The position numbers and the translations under genes are program-made. Source: a virus. Taken from it: a DNA stretch of 45,153 nt. The DNA is taken from IMG/VR virus record IMGVR_UViG_3300046517_000333, positions 1 through 45,153 of that record. One strand, given 5' to 3'. The first letter of the stretch is position 1. Each line of letters starts with the position of its first letter. Positions 14,334 through 22,931 of this stretch are shown in pieces. The notes below the pieces were generated by a model. That model had not been told where the DNA came from. It worked only from the letters and a program-made list of their open reading frames with translations, and did no database searches.

Positions 14334-15001
14334 GCGGTCACTCCTAAAGCGATCTTGCAGGAGGCCCATAGCGCTTCTCGATCGGCGAGGCCGTTGATGC
14401 CGCCGTTGATCTTTCGCGTGAGCGTGGTGAAGTTCGAGACGTATGCGTTCAGGCCATGCGCGTACCAGAACCACGCAGCTGACATCGCGGCGTTGTCGGT
14501 GAGCTCGAGCAGAGACGGATTCGAGACGAAGTCGATACCGAGTCCCTTGCTGACGGCCGCATAGTTAGCGCGCCCCGTAATCTGGATGAGGCCGCGCCCG
14601 AGGAACCGCTTGCCGTCGCCGGGCTGGGTGTTACCGAGGTCGAGCCGTCCCTCGTACTTCGACTGCGCCGGCGTCGGCCCCCAGATCTCCCGCACGTACA
14701 CGAGCTTCCCCGACTCGTGCGCGACTTGCGCCAGAAACGCGGCGCGCTGCTCGGGCGTATCGATGGCGAAGCGGACCATTGCCTGTTCGAGAGGACCGGT
14801 CCAGACCATCGCTCGCGAGACCGGTATCGAAAGCGCGCTCGCAAGCGCCTCCGTCGTTAGCTTCCATGCGGGGGCGACGACCGGAGCCGCCGGCAGCGGG
14901 ACGGCCGGCATCGGCGGCGGATCGGCTTCAACCTCTGGCAACGTTGCTGGAGCGGGCGTCTGGCGCTTGAACAGCCCGAGGAGCGTGTCGATCCAGCTCA
15001 T
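14330..15001 (-). CDS. GH19 chitinase-fold endolysin, 223 aa
   Basis: The catalytic domain starts near residue 46. It contains FLAQVAHESGKL (Glu96, candidate acid) and PAQSKYEGRLDLGN (Glu117), then FLGRGLIQITGRANYAAV and a C-terminal helix, the standard phage GH19 lysozyme/chitinase pattern. It hydrolyses peptidoglycan glycan strands. Residues 16-45 form a proline-rich linker after a short amphipathic N-terminus; there is no true signal peptide, so release depends on the holin. It is coupled by ATGA to the holin upstream and Rz downstream. Confidence 0.9.
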   Translation of the reverse strand: MSWIDTLLGLFKRQTPAPATLPEVEADPPPMPAVPLPAAPVVAPAWKLTTEALASALSIPVSRAMVWTGPLEQAMVRFAIDTPEQRAAFLAQVAHESGKLVYVREIWGPTPAQSKYEGRLDLGNTQPGDGKRFLGRGLIQITGRANYAAVSKGLGIDFVSNPSLLELTDNAAMSAAWFWYAHGLNAYVSNFTTLTRKINGGINGLADREALWASCKIALGVTA

Positions 15002-15276
15002 TGCGATGCGGCCGGCGTCACCGGCTGAGGATTAGCCGCTGCCGTCTGTTCACGCAGCTCGTACTGCTTCACGATGCGCGCGAGCGGCACCGCAACCGAG
15101 CAGGCGATCGTGAGCAGGCCGAAGACGTTCTTCGGGACGAATGCCTGAATCATCGGCAACTGGTCTTGGAACTGCGCGAGCGCGCCGAACAACGTCGCCA
15201 GCATGCCGAAGCGCGAGGCCCACGACTTAAGCAGCACGGTGCGCGCTTTGCCGACCAGTTCGAAACGAATAGACAT
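14998..15276 (-). CDS. Putative holin, 92 aa
   Basis: The small protein has an amphipathic N-terminus and two hydrophobic segments (about 19-37 and 48-67), followed by a hydrophilic tail with KQYELREQTAA. It looks like the DUF7940-type holin family that sits directly before GH19 endolysins in Burkholderia-type phages. The stop overlaps the endolysin ATG. It would time lysis by permeabilising the inner membrane. Confidence 0.75.
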   Translation of the reverse strand: MSIRFELVGKARTVLLKSWASRFGMLATLFGALAQFQDQLPMIQAFVPKNVFGLLTIACSVAVPLARIVKQYELREQTAAANPQPVTPAASQ

Positions 15277-15326
15277 GACTTCTCCGCCGCGCAGGGCTGC
15301 GCGTCAAAAACAGGTTGAGGGTGCGA

Positions 15327-15890
15327 TTACCGGCGGCTGCCGGCCCAAGGTGTCGGCGGGACTGCTGCCGTCGGACGGGTTGCCGTTTCAAGCTTCTTGC
15401 CGACCGACTTCACGGCGCTTGCTGCCTCGTCGGCTTTGACGACTGCGACGTTGACCTTCTGGTCGACCTTCTCGACGGTCTGCTTAGCGTCAACGGCCGC
15501 TGCTGCTGCGACCTTCGATTGCTTCAGCATTGCCGCTGTCCGTTGATCGTTGATCTTTGCGCGGTCCCCGAGAAAGCGCAGCGTATATGCGGCGAGCTCG
15601 TGCGTCTCGTCCATCTGGATCTTCAGGTCGGCCAGCGACTGGGCGCTTTGCTGATTCAGCTGCTGAAGCTGCTGCACCTTGCCTTCGTATTCGGCGACGC
15701 AGGCGTTCCGGGTTTCAGCGCGGACTTCGGGGAATCGCTTGATGTAGCCTGCGCGCTCGTTGTTCCAGTTCGTTCGCTCGATCGACATGCCCCACTGGCC
15801 GATGAAGAAGCCGACGGCCGCGACGCCGAAGAGCCCGCACATGACGCAGATTCCGACCACCCACCAACGCCAATCACGAACTCGAGACAT
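15327..15890 (-). CDS. Membrane-anchored coiled-coil protein of the lysis region, 187 aa
   Basis: I use ATG 15890, inside the end of the previous gene. A cytoplasmic RVRDWRWW start is followed by a strong transmembrane helix (about 10-32), then a long coiled coil (about 40-165, with QQLQQLNQQS) and a Pro-rich end. This is an Rz-like topology, but a separate Rz/Rz1 pair already exists at 13822-14333. It may be a second spanin-like or lysis-control protein, or a virion or membrane protein. I cannot decide. Confidence 0.6.
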   Translation of the reverse strand: MSRVRDWRWWVVGICVMCGLFGVAAVGFFIGQWGMSIERTNWNNERAGYIKRFPEVRAETRNACVAEYEGKVQQLQQLNQQSAQSLADLKIQMDETHELAAYTLRFLGDRAKINDQRTAAMLKQSKVAAAAAVDAKQTVEKVDQKVNVAVVKADEAASAVKSVGKKLETATRPTAAVPPTPWAGSRR

Positions 15891-16293
15891 CTGTATCCCT
15901 CCCCTTGTCGACCGCCCGCTCAAGGCGCTCGATCCGTGTTTTCAGTTCAAGGACTTCCGCTTCTGCGCGCTGCGCGCGCCGGTTGGCTTCATCGGCCCGC
16001 TGCTCCGCAGATCGCATCAATTCTTCCGCTCTGTCGGCGCGTTGCACGGCAAGCAGCTCGCGTGCTTCGGCGCGGCCCGCTCGCTCCTCGGCAAGAGTCG
16101 CGAGACGCTCGAAGCGTGCGATCGCCTCCACCTGGCCGGCAGAGTCAGCTTTCGTGATCTGCGCCTCGCCCTCGCTCTCGGCTTGCCGACGCCGGTCGAT
16201 CTGCCGCCACATGCGGCCGCCGACCCAGAAAGTGGTGACGCTGCCGAGGGCAGTCACAATGGACTTGACCCCCTCGTTCCAGAATTCAGACAT
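15874..16293 (-). CDS. N-terminal membrane/coiled-coil protein, 139 aa (DUF2730-like style)
   Basis: Residues 8-29 (VKSIVTALGSVTTFWVGGRMW) form a moderately hydrophobic helix. From about 35 to the end is a charged coiled coil with many Arg, Ala and Glu. It is the first gene of the lysis cassette and overlaps the next by 17 bp. The shape recalls small phage proteins of the DUF2730 or holin-associated type; the exact family is uncertain. A minus-strand terminator-like hairpin lies 33 bp upstream. Confidence 0.55.
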   Translation of the reverse strand: MSEFWNEGVKSIVTALGSVTTFWVGGRMWRQIDRRRQAESEGEAQITKADSAGQVEAIARFERLATLAEERAGRAEARELLAVQRADRAEELMRSAEQRADEANRRAQRAEAEVLELKTRIERLERAVDKGRDTDVSSS

Positions 16294-16325
16294 CCGGCTC
16301 TACCTCGCGTATGCCGCTGTGGGCA

Positions 16326-16354
16326 ATAAAAAAGGCCGCTCTATCGGCGGCCTT
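16326..16354 (-). terminator. Intrinsic terminator, leftward transcripts
   Basis: AAGGCCGC (16332-16339) pairs with GCGGCCTT (16347-16354) around a 7-base loop. On the minus strand the stem is followed by TTTTTTATT. It would stop leftward transcription coming from the tail genes before the lysis cassette, unless the late complex is antiterminated. Only about 32 bp separate it from the first lysis gene. Confidence 0.8.
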
Positions 16355-16416
16355 AGAAAGAACGTGACTGCGGTTTTCAGCAACAGCCGGACTAGGGACG
16401 CTACCCGATCTGGATT

Positions 16417-16425
16417 TGCTATTAT
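16417..16425 (+). promoter_or_regulatory. Possible extended -10 promoter for the oxygenase gene
   Basis: TGCTATTAT (TG at 16417-16418, hexamer TATTAT 16420-16425) is a good extended -10 element in an AT-rich pocket that stands out from the surrounding GC-rich DNA. There is no strong -35. It lies 35 bp before the oxygenase ATG and points into the only + strand gene of the late region. Confidence 0.45.
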
Positions 16426-16460
16426 TTCGGCGTTTAAAAACTAAACTATGGCCTTTGCAG

Positions 16461-17204
16461 ATGAATGCATTCAACGTGAAGCATGTGTCCGAGGTTCTGG
16501 AATTGCGGGACGAGATCGTCAAAAACGTGAGGCAGAACGGGTATGCAGTGCTGCGTGGGCTTTTTGACCGCGATGAAATCGGCGCGTCCACGCGCGCCGT
16601 TTATCGGCATGCCAACAGCGCAACGCATCGGGCTTCATCAGGAGTTGCGCCTGCCGACATACGCGAAAACATGACGAAATGGTCTATCGGAGGAAATAGC
16701 ACGACGCAAACGGGCTTGCCTCGCTTCATGCTCACCGTCTATAACCCTCTGTGGCAGGCCGATGAATGGGGGCTGCGTGGCACGTTTGAGCGTGTGATCG
16801 CAATCCGCGACTCGTTAGCGGACCGCGATGTCCAAACCGACGAATCGCTCGCGCCGGACAGATACAACGGCTGCCGAGTTCAAATCTATCCATCAGGCGG
16901 CGGCTTCATGGGCTCCCATGTCGATTCGCGCGCCGTATCGAATTTGGCTCCTGAGAAACGTGAGACCTATATTCAGATGGTCTTGCTTATGACGGAACGA
17001 GGAACCGACTATCAACACGGCGGCGCTTTTGTGACGCTGAACGGCGAGGTAATCGATTCCGAAGCGAACGCCAAACTGGGCGACGTGCTCGTGTATGACG
17101 GAAACACAGATCACGGCGTTGCCGACATTGATCCATCGGTCTCATTCGACGCGAAGGACTTGCGAGGACGCGCCGTTGCCTTAGCTACCGTCTATACACG
17201 CTAG
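16461..17204 (+). CDS. 2-oxoglutarate/Fe(II)-dependent oxygenase-like protein (moron), 247 aa
   Basis: The double-stranded beta-helix signature is visible: GSHVDSR gives the His153-x-Asp155 pair, NTDHGV supplies His218 and RAVALATVY has Arg237 for 2-oxoglutarate. Strand motifs CRVQIYPSGGGFMG and GDVLVYDG fit the 2OG-FeII_Oxy_3-type fold. The reaction class is oxidative hydroxylation; the substrate cannot be read. It is the only rightward gene among late leftward ones, is less GC-rich than neighbours, has its own promoter-like element and sits between tail-fibre chaperone and lysis genes. All this fits a separately expressed moron. ATG 16461 is the first start that keeps the frame without running into the promoter. 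Confidence 0.8.
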   Translation: MNAFNVKHVSEVLELRDEIVKNVRQNGYAVLRGLFDRDEIGASTRAVYRHANSATHRASSGVAPADIRENMTKWSIGGNSTTQTGLPRFMLTVYNPLWQADEWGLRGTFERVIAIRDSLADRDVQTDESLAPDRYNGCRVQIYPSGGGFMGSHVDSRAVSNLAPEKRETYIQMVLLMTERGTDYQHGGAFVTLNGEVIDSEANAKLGDVLVYDGNTDHGVADIDPSVSFDAKDLRGRAVALATVYTR

Positions 17205-17220
17205 CGCACGACGCATGGAC

Positions 17221-17616
17221 TTACAGCGCTTGAGGCGCACTAGGCCATGCAGGGTCCCTCTGCGTGAGATCGACCCGATTGACAGCCACTCGATACTGCT
17301 TCCATTGCTTGAGCAAACTCGTTTCGGCGCTCGTTGCCTCGTCGAGATCGACGGCGTCTTGCAGTGGAGCAATCGAAAGCGCCGCACTCGCAAGCAAGCC
17401 ATCGCGGGTCGCAGTGTTCTGTGACACTGACCCTTTCGTCGGATCGTGAGCCGCGTACACTGCATTTACCCCGTCGATGACAGACTGCGGCGTATCATCG
17501 AAAAACTCGATTGTCCCGTCTGGAGACCACGTGAAGTGCTGACCAATGAGGCCGCCATAGGCCGCAAGTTCATCAGAGAACGAAGGCCCGATTTCTTTTT
17601 GATCCATGCCAATCAC
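17221..17616 (-). CDS. Tail-fibre assembly-like protein, 131 aa
   Basis: The gene directly follows the tail-fibre gene (4-bp overlap). The product has the general build of tail-fibre assembly proteins: an N-terminal FTWSPDGTIEFFDDTPQSVIDGVNAVYAAHD segment and a C-terminal KQWKQYRVAVNRVDLTQRDPAWPSAP, which matches the WK.YR..L..ID....P.WP.P ending of the family. It acts as a folding chaperone or capping protein for the fibre. Confidence 0.85.
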   Translation of the reverse strand: MIGMDQKEIGPSFSDELAAYGGLIGQHFTWSPDGTIEFFDDTPQSVIDGVNAVYAAHDPTKGSVSQNTATRDGLLASAALSIAPLQDAVDLDEATSAETSLLKQWKQYRVAVNRVDLTQRDPAWPSAPQAL

Positions 17617-18617
17617 CCGAAGATATTTACGGTGTTCTGAATATTGTTGACTGCCAACGTGCCGCCATTAGTACCTACGTTAGTCAGCAACGTGGAATAG
17701 TGGTAACCCTCGGACAATCCGCCTAATGCACCAGTCTGGGTGACAATTTGATTCCACGAGGGCTGCAGCACTACGCCATTGCCGGGTCCATATGGGGTTG
17801 AGCCATCCATGTAAAGCTGGAAGTTGAGAGTCGTCGCGCTCGGCGTTCCGCTGGTCTCCGTTCCGTATGAGCTCCAAGTGGCGATAGGAACGTCGTCAGA
17901 CCACGCCAAAAACTGGGTTCGTGCACTGGAAGTCAATTCGGCTGAAGCTGTGTTCGTAAAGCTGAACGGGCCAGCGATCGCATTCGTAGCAACGATCTTG
18001 CGTCGGTTGAACCAATTAAGACAGAACCGAGTTGCGATGGCATCGACGAACTGCGTGCTGGCGGTCGTGTACACCATGCCGACGAGCGTTTTAGTCGCGT
18101 CGCCATTCATTACTACAACGCCATTCGAGGCCGTCACGTAGCCGGTCGTCGACAGAGACAAAGCCGGCGTAGCGGTCGTGCCGCCGAGATAGACGTAATA
18201 CTTGGTCGACGCTGACAAACCGCTCGCCGTATAGGTAACGCCTGCGGTGGGGAGCTGCAGCGGAATGCCATTAACGATGACACTATTGCCGTTGTACGGC
18301 GACAGCAGTAGCGTTGTTGTGCTCGAGACGGAAAGTCGGCACTGGCCATGCGCGGCTGGAAGCGCGGCCTTCAAGTTGGCGAGCAGTGTTGCAGTTGTTC
18401 CGTCGTCTACTGCGTTCGATCCAGTTCGATCGGAGATGAATTGGGCCAGCACTGCGGCCATGATGCTTGACTGGCGCCACGTCTTATTCAGCGCCGCCGA
18501 CTGCGCGATGCCGGCGGAATACCCATTCGAGATGGCAGTCAGTGCCGCATAGGCAGACTGTGACAAGACGTTGGCGCCGCTGCCCACTGCAAACGGAAGG
18601 AAGTCATTCGTTGCCAT
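17613..18617 (-). CDS. Tail fibre protein, 334 aa
   Basis: The N-terminus (ATNDFLPFAVGSGANVLSQSAYAAL...GYSAGIAQSAALNKTWRQSS) is the recurring virion-binding start of myovirus tail fibres in Burkholderia-type phages. The rest is Thr/Ser/Gly-rich and beta-structured. The C-terminal 120 residues probably bind the receptor. The gene follows the DUF2612 baseplate gene and precedes the assembly chaperone. Confidence 0.85.
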   Translation of the reverse strand: MATNDFLPFAVGSGANVLSQSAYAALTAISNGYSAGIAQSAALNKTWRQSSIMAAVLAQFISDRTGSNAVDDGTTATLLANLKAALPAAHGQCRLSVSSTTTLLLSPYNGNSVIVNGIPLQLPTAGVTYTASGLSASTKYYVYLGGTTATPALSLSTTGYVTASNGVVVMNGDATKTLVGMVYTTASTQFVDAIATRFCLNWFNRRKIVATNAIAGPFSFTNTASAELTSSARTQFLAWSDDVPIATWSSYGTETSGTPSATTLNFQLYMDGSTPYGPGNGVVLQPSWNQIVTQTGALGGLSEGYHYSTLLTNVGTNGGTLAVNNIQNTVNIFG

Positions 18618-18632
18618 TGATGCTCCATATGG

Positions 18633-19418
18633 TCAAGCGGCGACGCCAAAGGCGCCAACGTCGAAACCGGAAATAAAATTGTTCTCTACGTCGAACCCGA
18701 ACAGTGGGCTCCCCGAGTTCGATGTCACGTAATAGCCGTTGATATGAACGGCCTCAGGCTTGAGTGGGATGTATCCACCGCGAAGCAACGCCAAGAAAAG
18801 CGTGCTCGGCACGTTCCCGGCGATGCCATAGGTGATCGACATGTCGCCGTTGTCTTGGATAAAGACATACGTCGCGTCCGCGCTTGCCTGCGGCACTTGC
18901 CCCGCAACAGCCACAAGCGATGAGGTCGTCGTATCGAAAGTGACGAGCTGAGAGCCGCCCGAAAGCTCGACGGTGAATCCGGTTACCTGGATGCTGGCGG
19001 CACCGAAAATGCCGTTCAGAATCGCCGCTGATGTGCCGAGTGTCCCGTCCCAATTGTTCGCGCCGATCTTTGCGCGTATCAGAAGCCGATACGTGTCATC
19101 GTCCAGCGAACTGAGGCCAGTGGTTGGATCGAACGGTCCTTGCCAGACGCCCTGATCGAAACCGAGATTCGCGGTGTCGAGCGAGAAATAGACGCCGGTA
19201 ATTGGGGTTTTCACATTGCGCGTTATGCCAACCCATTCGCCAACCGCGTCGAGCTGCACGCCTATCGCGTCGTCTAGGTCGAATTCAAACGGTATGCCGA
19301 TAACAGCGTTCTGCACGTCGACAAAGCATTGCGCAATCGCCGCAAGAGTTGCTACGAAGCGCGGCTTGTCGGCGTGCTCGCTTGTGATGAGCCCGGTGTA
19401 GTCGCTGACTTGCGCCAT
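18633..19418 (-). CDS. DUF2612 baseplate protein, 261 aa
   Basis: The features are DYTGLITSEHADKPRFVATLAAIAQ at the start, DAIGVQLDAVGEWVGITR in the first third, a DDDTYRLLIRAKIGANNWDGT block and a C-terminal FGFDVEN. These are the marks of DUF2612, the gpI/TmpB-like baseplate component encoded after baseplate J. It links the baseplate wedge to tail fibres. Confidence 0.85.
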   Translation of the reverse strand: MAQVSDYTGLITSEHADKPRFVATLAAIAQCFVDVQNAVIGIPFEFDLDDAIGVQLDAVGEWVGITRNVKTPITGVYFSLDTANLGFDQGVWQGPFDPTTGLSSLDDDTYRLLIRAKIGANNWDGTLGTSAAILNGIFGAASIQVTGFTVELSGGSQLVTFDTTTSSLVAVAGQVPQASADATYVFIQDNGDMSITYGIAGNVPSTLFLALLRGGYIPLKPEAVHINGYYVTSNSGSPLFGFDVENNFISGFDVGAFGVAA

Positions 19419-19419
19419 A

Positions 19420-20601
19420 TCAAGAAACCGTAAGGGTTACGCTCGCAGGCGTCGCCGTTGCCGACTGGTTGAAGGCAAGGGAGACGTCTGGCGTGCCGAC
19501 GCCGCCCGGCCCCGTCAATGTGAGCGACGTGATCTTGAACGTATTGCCGCCCGCCACATTCTTCGCCGCCGCGATGCACGAGTCCCACTCGACCGCGCCT
19601 GCTGAGCCTCCGCCGATTGCAACCGAGTTGATGTAATCGGAAATCGCCTGCTGGACCGCTGCGCCCGTCGCTGATGAATAGCCCGACAGCGCCTTCATGG
19701 ACACCGCGACTGTGATGGCCTGCGGAGTCGGCCGGAAGAAATTGATCGGGTGCGGGATTCCGTAGACGTCCGTCACCGTGACCGTCGTCGTACCGTATGT
19801 GCCTCCGCCCGGCGTCTTCTTGGCCGCGATGGCGTTGGCGATTGCCACAGCGTCGCCGCCCTCGACCACGAATGCAACCGTGTGCGCCTGGATGCCGTTC
19901 GTATCGGTAACGTTCGTATCGTTTTCGTATGCCGCGGTGCGCGTGACGCCGGGAACGCCTTCCACCGCACCGACCATGCCGTCGAGCACGGTGAGCGACG
20001 GCAGCGCCGTCGATGATGCCTGCCGCACACGGAGATCGGCGTCGGTCTCTACCGGATTTCCTTGCGCGGCGGCGCTTGCGTTCGTCACCGTCTGCCATCC
20101 GCGCGTGGGCGTCGATATTGTCGTGACCGTCCCGGCCGCCGCGCTGATCGCGCCAGGCTGCTCGCACGTCGCCGTAACGACGACTTGACCGCCAGCCGGG
20201 ATAGTCACCGAAGCGGGAAGATCCCACTTCACTTGATTCGTGTCTTGCACTACGCCGTTCGTGATCGTCGTACCGGCCACGCCCACAAGCGTCACGTCAA
20301 CGGTCGATGCGCTGGCGATCGCGCGCGCGATGCCGTTGATCTTCACAACGCTCGACAGGTTCGCACCCTGCGCCGTTGCTGGCGAAAATGCGTTATAGAC
20401 GGCAATCGCAGCGGCGTTCGCGTCGTTGATCGCGCTCGCAATGATCGCGATCCACTGCCCGTCCTTGCTGTCGCTTTCGAGATAGACGTCCGGCCCATAA
20501 ATCGCTTGGTACTGCGCTTTCAGGTAATCGAGCACGTCCGAATAGGTCGGCGCGGTGATCCCCGTCGCGCTGATAGTCGGCGCTGTCGTCGTGATGGTCA
20601 T
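19420..20601 (-). CDS. Baseplate J-like wedge protein, 393 aa
   Basis: This is a P2 gpJ/T4 gp6 family member. It has an N-terminal DVLDYLKAQYQAIYGPDVYLESDSKDGQWIAII stretch, then ADLRVRQASSTALPS (about 189-203), GVTRTAAYENDTNVTD and a C-terminal beta domain. It forms the wedge ring of the contractile-tail baseplate. It is encoded between the gp25-like and DUF2612 proteins, overlapping the former by 4 bp. Confidence 0.9.
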   Translation of the reverse strand: MTITTTAPTISATGITAPTYSDVLDYLKAQYQAIYGPDVYLESDSKDGQWIAIIASAINDANAAAIAVYNAFSPATAQGANLSSVVKINGIARAIASASTVDVTLVGVAGTTITNGVVQDTNQVKWDLPASVTIPAGGQVVVTATCEQPGAISAAAGTVTTISTPTRGWQTVTNASAAAQGNPVETDADLRVRQASSTALPSLTVLDGMVGAVEGVPGVTRTAAYENDTNVTDTNGIQAHTVAFVVEGGDAVAIANAIAAKKTPGGGTYGTTTVTVTDVYGIPHPINFFRPTPQAITVAVSMKALSGYSSATGAAVQQAISDYINSVAIGGGSAGAVEWDSCIAAAKNVAGGNTFKITSLTLTGPGGVGTPDVSLAFNQSATATPASVTLTVS

Positions 20602-20951
20602 AGGGTCGTCGCTATCGGCGTTTCGCCATACTGCGTATTGATCGTCGCCGTGATCGTCAGCGCGCGGCTGTTACCGTCGAACGAGCTCGAATAGTCGAGG
20701 ATCTCGTCGACGCCTTGTGTGTCGAGAATGCGCGCCTTGATGACAGAGTCGTATGCGTCCTTCGTGTACTTGCCTAGCACCTCAGTGCGCCACGGCGTGC
20801 CGTCGGTCGTGTCGAGGAACCATTCGCCTGTGTACAGGCCGAGGCGCGTCTTGACCGCCTGTGCGACTGCTTCCGGCTGGTCGCGGTAGAAGTCCGCGTC
20901 CTGATTGCCGAAGACGAAGTCGCCGCTGGCGTCTTCCTTCCGATAGCGCAT
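20598..20951 (-). CDS. Baseplate wedge protein, gp25/gpW-like, 117 aa
   Basis: The product has QAVKTRLGLYTGEWFLDTTDGTPWRTEVLGK followed by VIKARILDTQGVDEILDYSS, the typical pattern of the short gp25-like wedge protein in DUF3383-sheath myoviruses. It seeds sheath assembly on the baseplate. Its stop overlaps the baseplate J start. Confidence 0.85.
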   Translation of the reverse strand: MRYRKEDASGDFVFGNQDADFYRDQPEAVAQAVKTRLGLYTGEWFLDTTDGTPWRTEVLGKYTKDAYDSVIKARILDTQGVDEILDYSSSFDGNSRALTITATINTQYGETPIATTL

Positions 20952-20959
20952 GTGTTACC

Positions 20960-21700
20960 TCACTGCGGCGGGCCGCCTAAGCCAGAGCCGCCCGAATTGG
21001 TGTGCTGGTGCGAACTGTCGATCGCGTGGCCGTTCGACGTGATAGTGCCGACGAACTGAACTGCACCGTTGATGACTGACGCAACACCGCTCGAGATGCT
21101 CCCGGTCATGCCGGCCAACCACGACAGCAAGCCTTGGATGATGACCGTGCTGCTGAAATACGCCGGACCGTTCACATAGAAGCCGCCGGGCGCGGTGACC
21201 GTGACTTTCTTTGTGCTCGGGTTCAGGTCAATGTATGTCGTCCCGTCGTTGCTGCGTAACTGCGTGCTCGCTGTGCTCACGCCGCCGATCTTCGTGACTT
21301 GGGAGAAGAAACCGACGAACGCAAACCCGTCGCTGAGATCGTGCATGCGCGGCTCCATCGGAACCTGAACGCCGCCGGACTGCCACCACGCATCGATGCA
21401 GCGCGCCGCGAATACGACGAGGCATTCATCGCCCTTGGAAACCGGGAACGTCAGCGTGCAATTGCCACCTCGCGGGAAGTGCACCGGCACATCCACGAGC
21501 AGAGGCATATTGACAAACTGCGCCTTGCCATCGATGCCATTGACCACGCCCTTGATCGAAATCTGGACAGTGGCCGTGAGTGCTGCCGGGTCAAAGGACT
21601 CAATGAGACCGGGCATGGACGTCCAAAGCCCCGAGCGCATGCCCTCCATCGCGACGCGGAGCGCCTCCTCGGGGTCGTCGAAACGTTCACGGCTGTCCAT
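20960..21700 (-). CDS. Baseplate spike (gpV/Gp138-like) with HxH tip motif, 246 aa
   Basis: Residues 25-120 look like the OB-fold Gp138 N-terminal domain (MPGLIESFDPAALTATVQISIKG, then GDECLVVFAARCIDAWWQSGG). About 140-225 is a beta-helical shaft. The end HAIDSSHQHTNSGG holds the His-x-His motif that binds iron at the tip of many membrane-piercing phage spikes. It pierces the outer membrane upon contraction. It overlaps the hub protein upstream by 14 bp. Confidence 0.88.
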   Translation of the reverse strand: MDSRERFDDPEEALRVAMEGMRSGLWTSMPGLIESFDPAALTATVQISIKGVVNGIDGKAQFVNMPLLVDVPVHFPRGGNCTLTFPVSKGDECLVVFAARCIDAWWQSGGVQVPMEPRMHDLSDGFAFVGFFSQVTKIGGVSTASTQLRSNDGTTYIDLNPSTKKVTVTAPGGFYVNGPAYFSSTVIIQGLLSWLAGMTGSISSGVASVINGAVQFVGTITSNGHAIDSSHQHTNSGGSGLGGPPQ

Positions 21701-22616
21701 TGACCACTGCGTTCGTGTAAGTCGAGGTGAGCGGCGCGGTGCCGTTGACGGCCGCGCAGATCATCTCGGAGTAGAAGTTCGTCCCGCGCGTGTCGCCCGT
21801 TTGGCTGACCGCGTAGACCTTGTAAAACCCATCCGCATCGAGGCTCGGATAGTTGTTGATCGCGGTGTAATCCGCGCCGAACTGCGCCTGCTGAATGCTT
21901 GCGTTGTCGAGTTGCAGGCGACGCCCCGGCTGAATGTTCGGATTCAGCAAGCTACGCACGACGATGCCGTCGACGGTCTGCGTCGGGATGCCGATCATTC
22001 CGGTCTGCGCGGTCAGCACGATCGCGTCACCAGGCATGACCGCATCGGTCGGCACTATGTGCAGCTGGCCGTCCTGCACCGTCCATTGCGAACCGGCCGC
22101 GCCAGCCAGCGCGCGCATGTTGTCTCGCGTCATGCCGAATAGCACCTTGCCACGCGGGAGCGCCTTGTCCGAGAACTCAGGCGTATATCCGGCTTTCACG
22201 CCGTAGCTCGCCATCGTCTGGAGCAGTGCCTTGTGATAGTCGGTTTGCGTCCATCCGGCCGCGAGCGTCGTATTCACGACTGCCCAGTTGTAAGCCTCGT
22301 CGCTGTCAGCCGCGAGGATGTCGACGAACGTGTCCGTCGCGCTCTCGCGGCCCTTGCGCATCTGCTTGATCGTTCCGCCGAAGATCTGTCCGTAGCTGCC
22401 GTCGTATCCGGCCTGCAGGAAGACCGCCGTGAACTCGTTTCGAATCGTGTTCGCAGTGGCGTCGCTGACGTTATAGATGCGGATGTTCGCGTGCTTCGGC
22501 GTCTGCACCGTCGCACTCCACACCGAAAATCGGATGTGCAGGTCGGAGAGATCGAGCCCGTTGCCCGCCGAGTCGCCGACGATCAGACTGACGCGACGCA
22601 GATATTGCTGGGCCAT
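21687..22616 (-). CDS. Baseplate hub protein (gp44/gpD-like), 309 aa
   Basis: The product is beta-rich with LRRVSLIVGDSAGNGLDLSDLHIRFSV, an IRIYNVSDATANTIRNEFT block and GMIGIPTQTVDGIVVRSLLNPNIQPGRR, as in hub proteins next to spikes in DUF3383-type phages. It forms the trimeric hub to which the spike attaches. Order here: Dit-like protein, plug, hub, spike. Confidence 0.8.
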   Translation of the reverse strand: MAQQYLRRVSLIVGDSAGNGLDLSDLHIRFSVWSATVQTPKHANIRIYNVSDATANTIRNEFTAVFLQAGYDGSYGQIFGGTIKQMRKGRESATDTFVDILAADSDEAYNWAVVNTTLAAGWTQTDYHKALLQTMASYGVKAGYTPEFSDKALPRGKVLFGMTRDNMRALAGAAGSQWTVQDGQLHIVPTDAVMPGDAIVLTAQTGMIGIPTQTVDGIVVRSLLNPNIQPGRRLQLDNASIQQAQFGADYTAINNYPSLDADGFYKVYAVSQTGDTRGTNFYSEMICAAVNGTAPLTSTYTNAVVNGQP

Positions 22617-22619
22617 AGA

Positions 22620-22931
22620 TCACGATGTCACGAAGTAGAGGTGAGACGTTGAGCCGATGTTGTCGTAGGTCGGCACTGCCGCGGCGTCGCCGTCGGTCTG
22701 CACCCACAATTCGCCGCCGAGGCCGAGGTAGGCATACTGCTCGAGCAGGTCGGCCCCCGTTACGAGCGGGATGCCGTTCACGATGCCATTGCCGTCCGCG
22801 TCGGCGATGTCGAGAAACCAGCCGCCTTGCGGCGCCGCGCGCCAGATAAGTGTCATCTGGTACTGGACGCCGGAGAGCGTGATCTGGAACGTCTGCGACG
22901 CGCTGCTAAGCGGAATCTCGAATATCGCCAT
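22620..22931 (-). CDS. Baseplate plug-like protein (DUF6983 type), 103 aa
   Basis: The short beta protein includes QTFQITLSGVQYQMTLIWRA, GGWFLDIADADGNGIVNGIPLVTGADLL and YLGLGGELWV. This pattern is typical of the small Pam3 gp18/plug domain that closes the tube at the baseplate. It overlaps the preceding gene by 1 bp (TGATG). Confidence 0.78.
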   Translation of the reverse strand: MAIFEIPLSSASQTFQITLSGVQYQMTLIWRAAPQGGWFLDIADADGNGIVNGIPLVTGADLLEQYAYLGLGGELWVQTDGDAAAVPTYDNIGSTSHLYFVTS

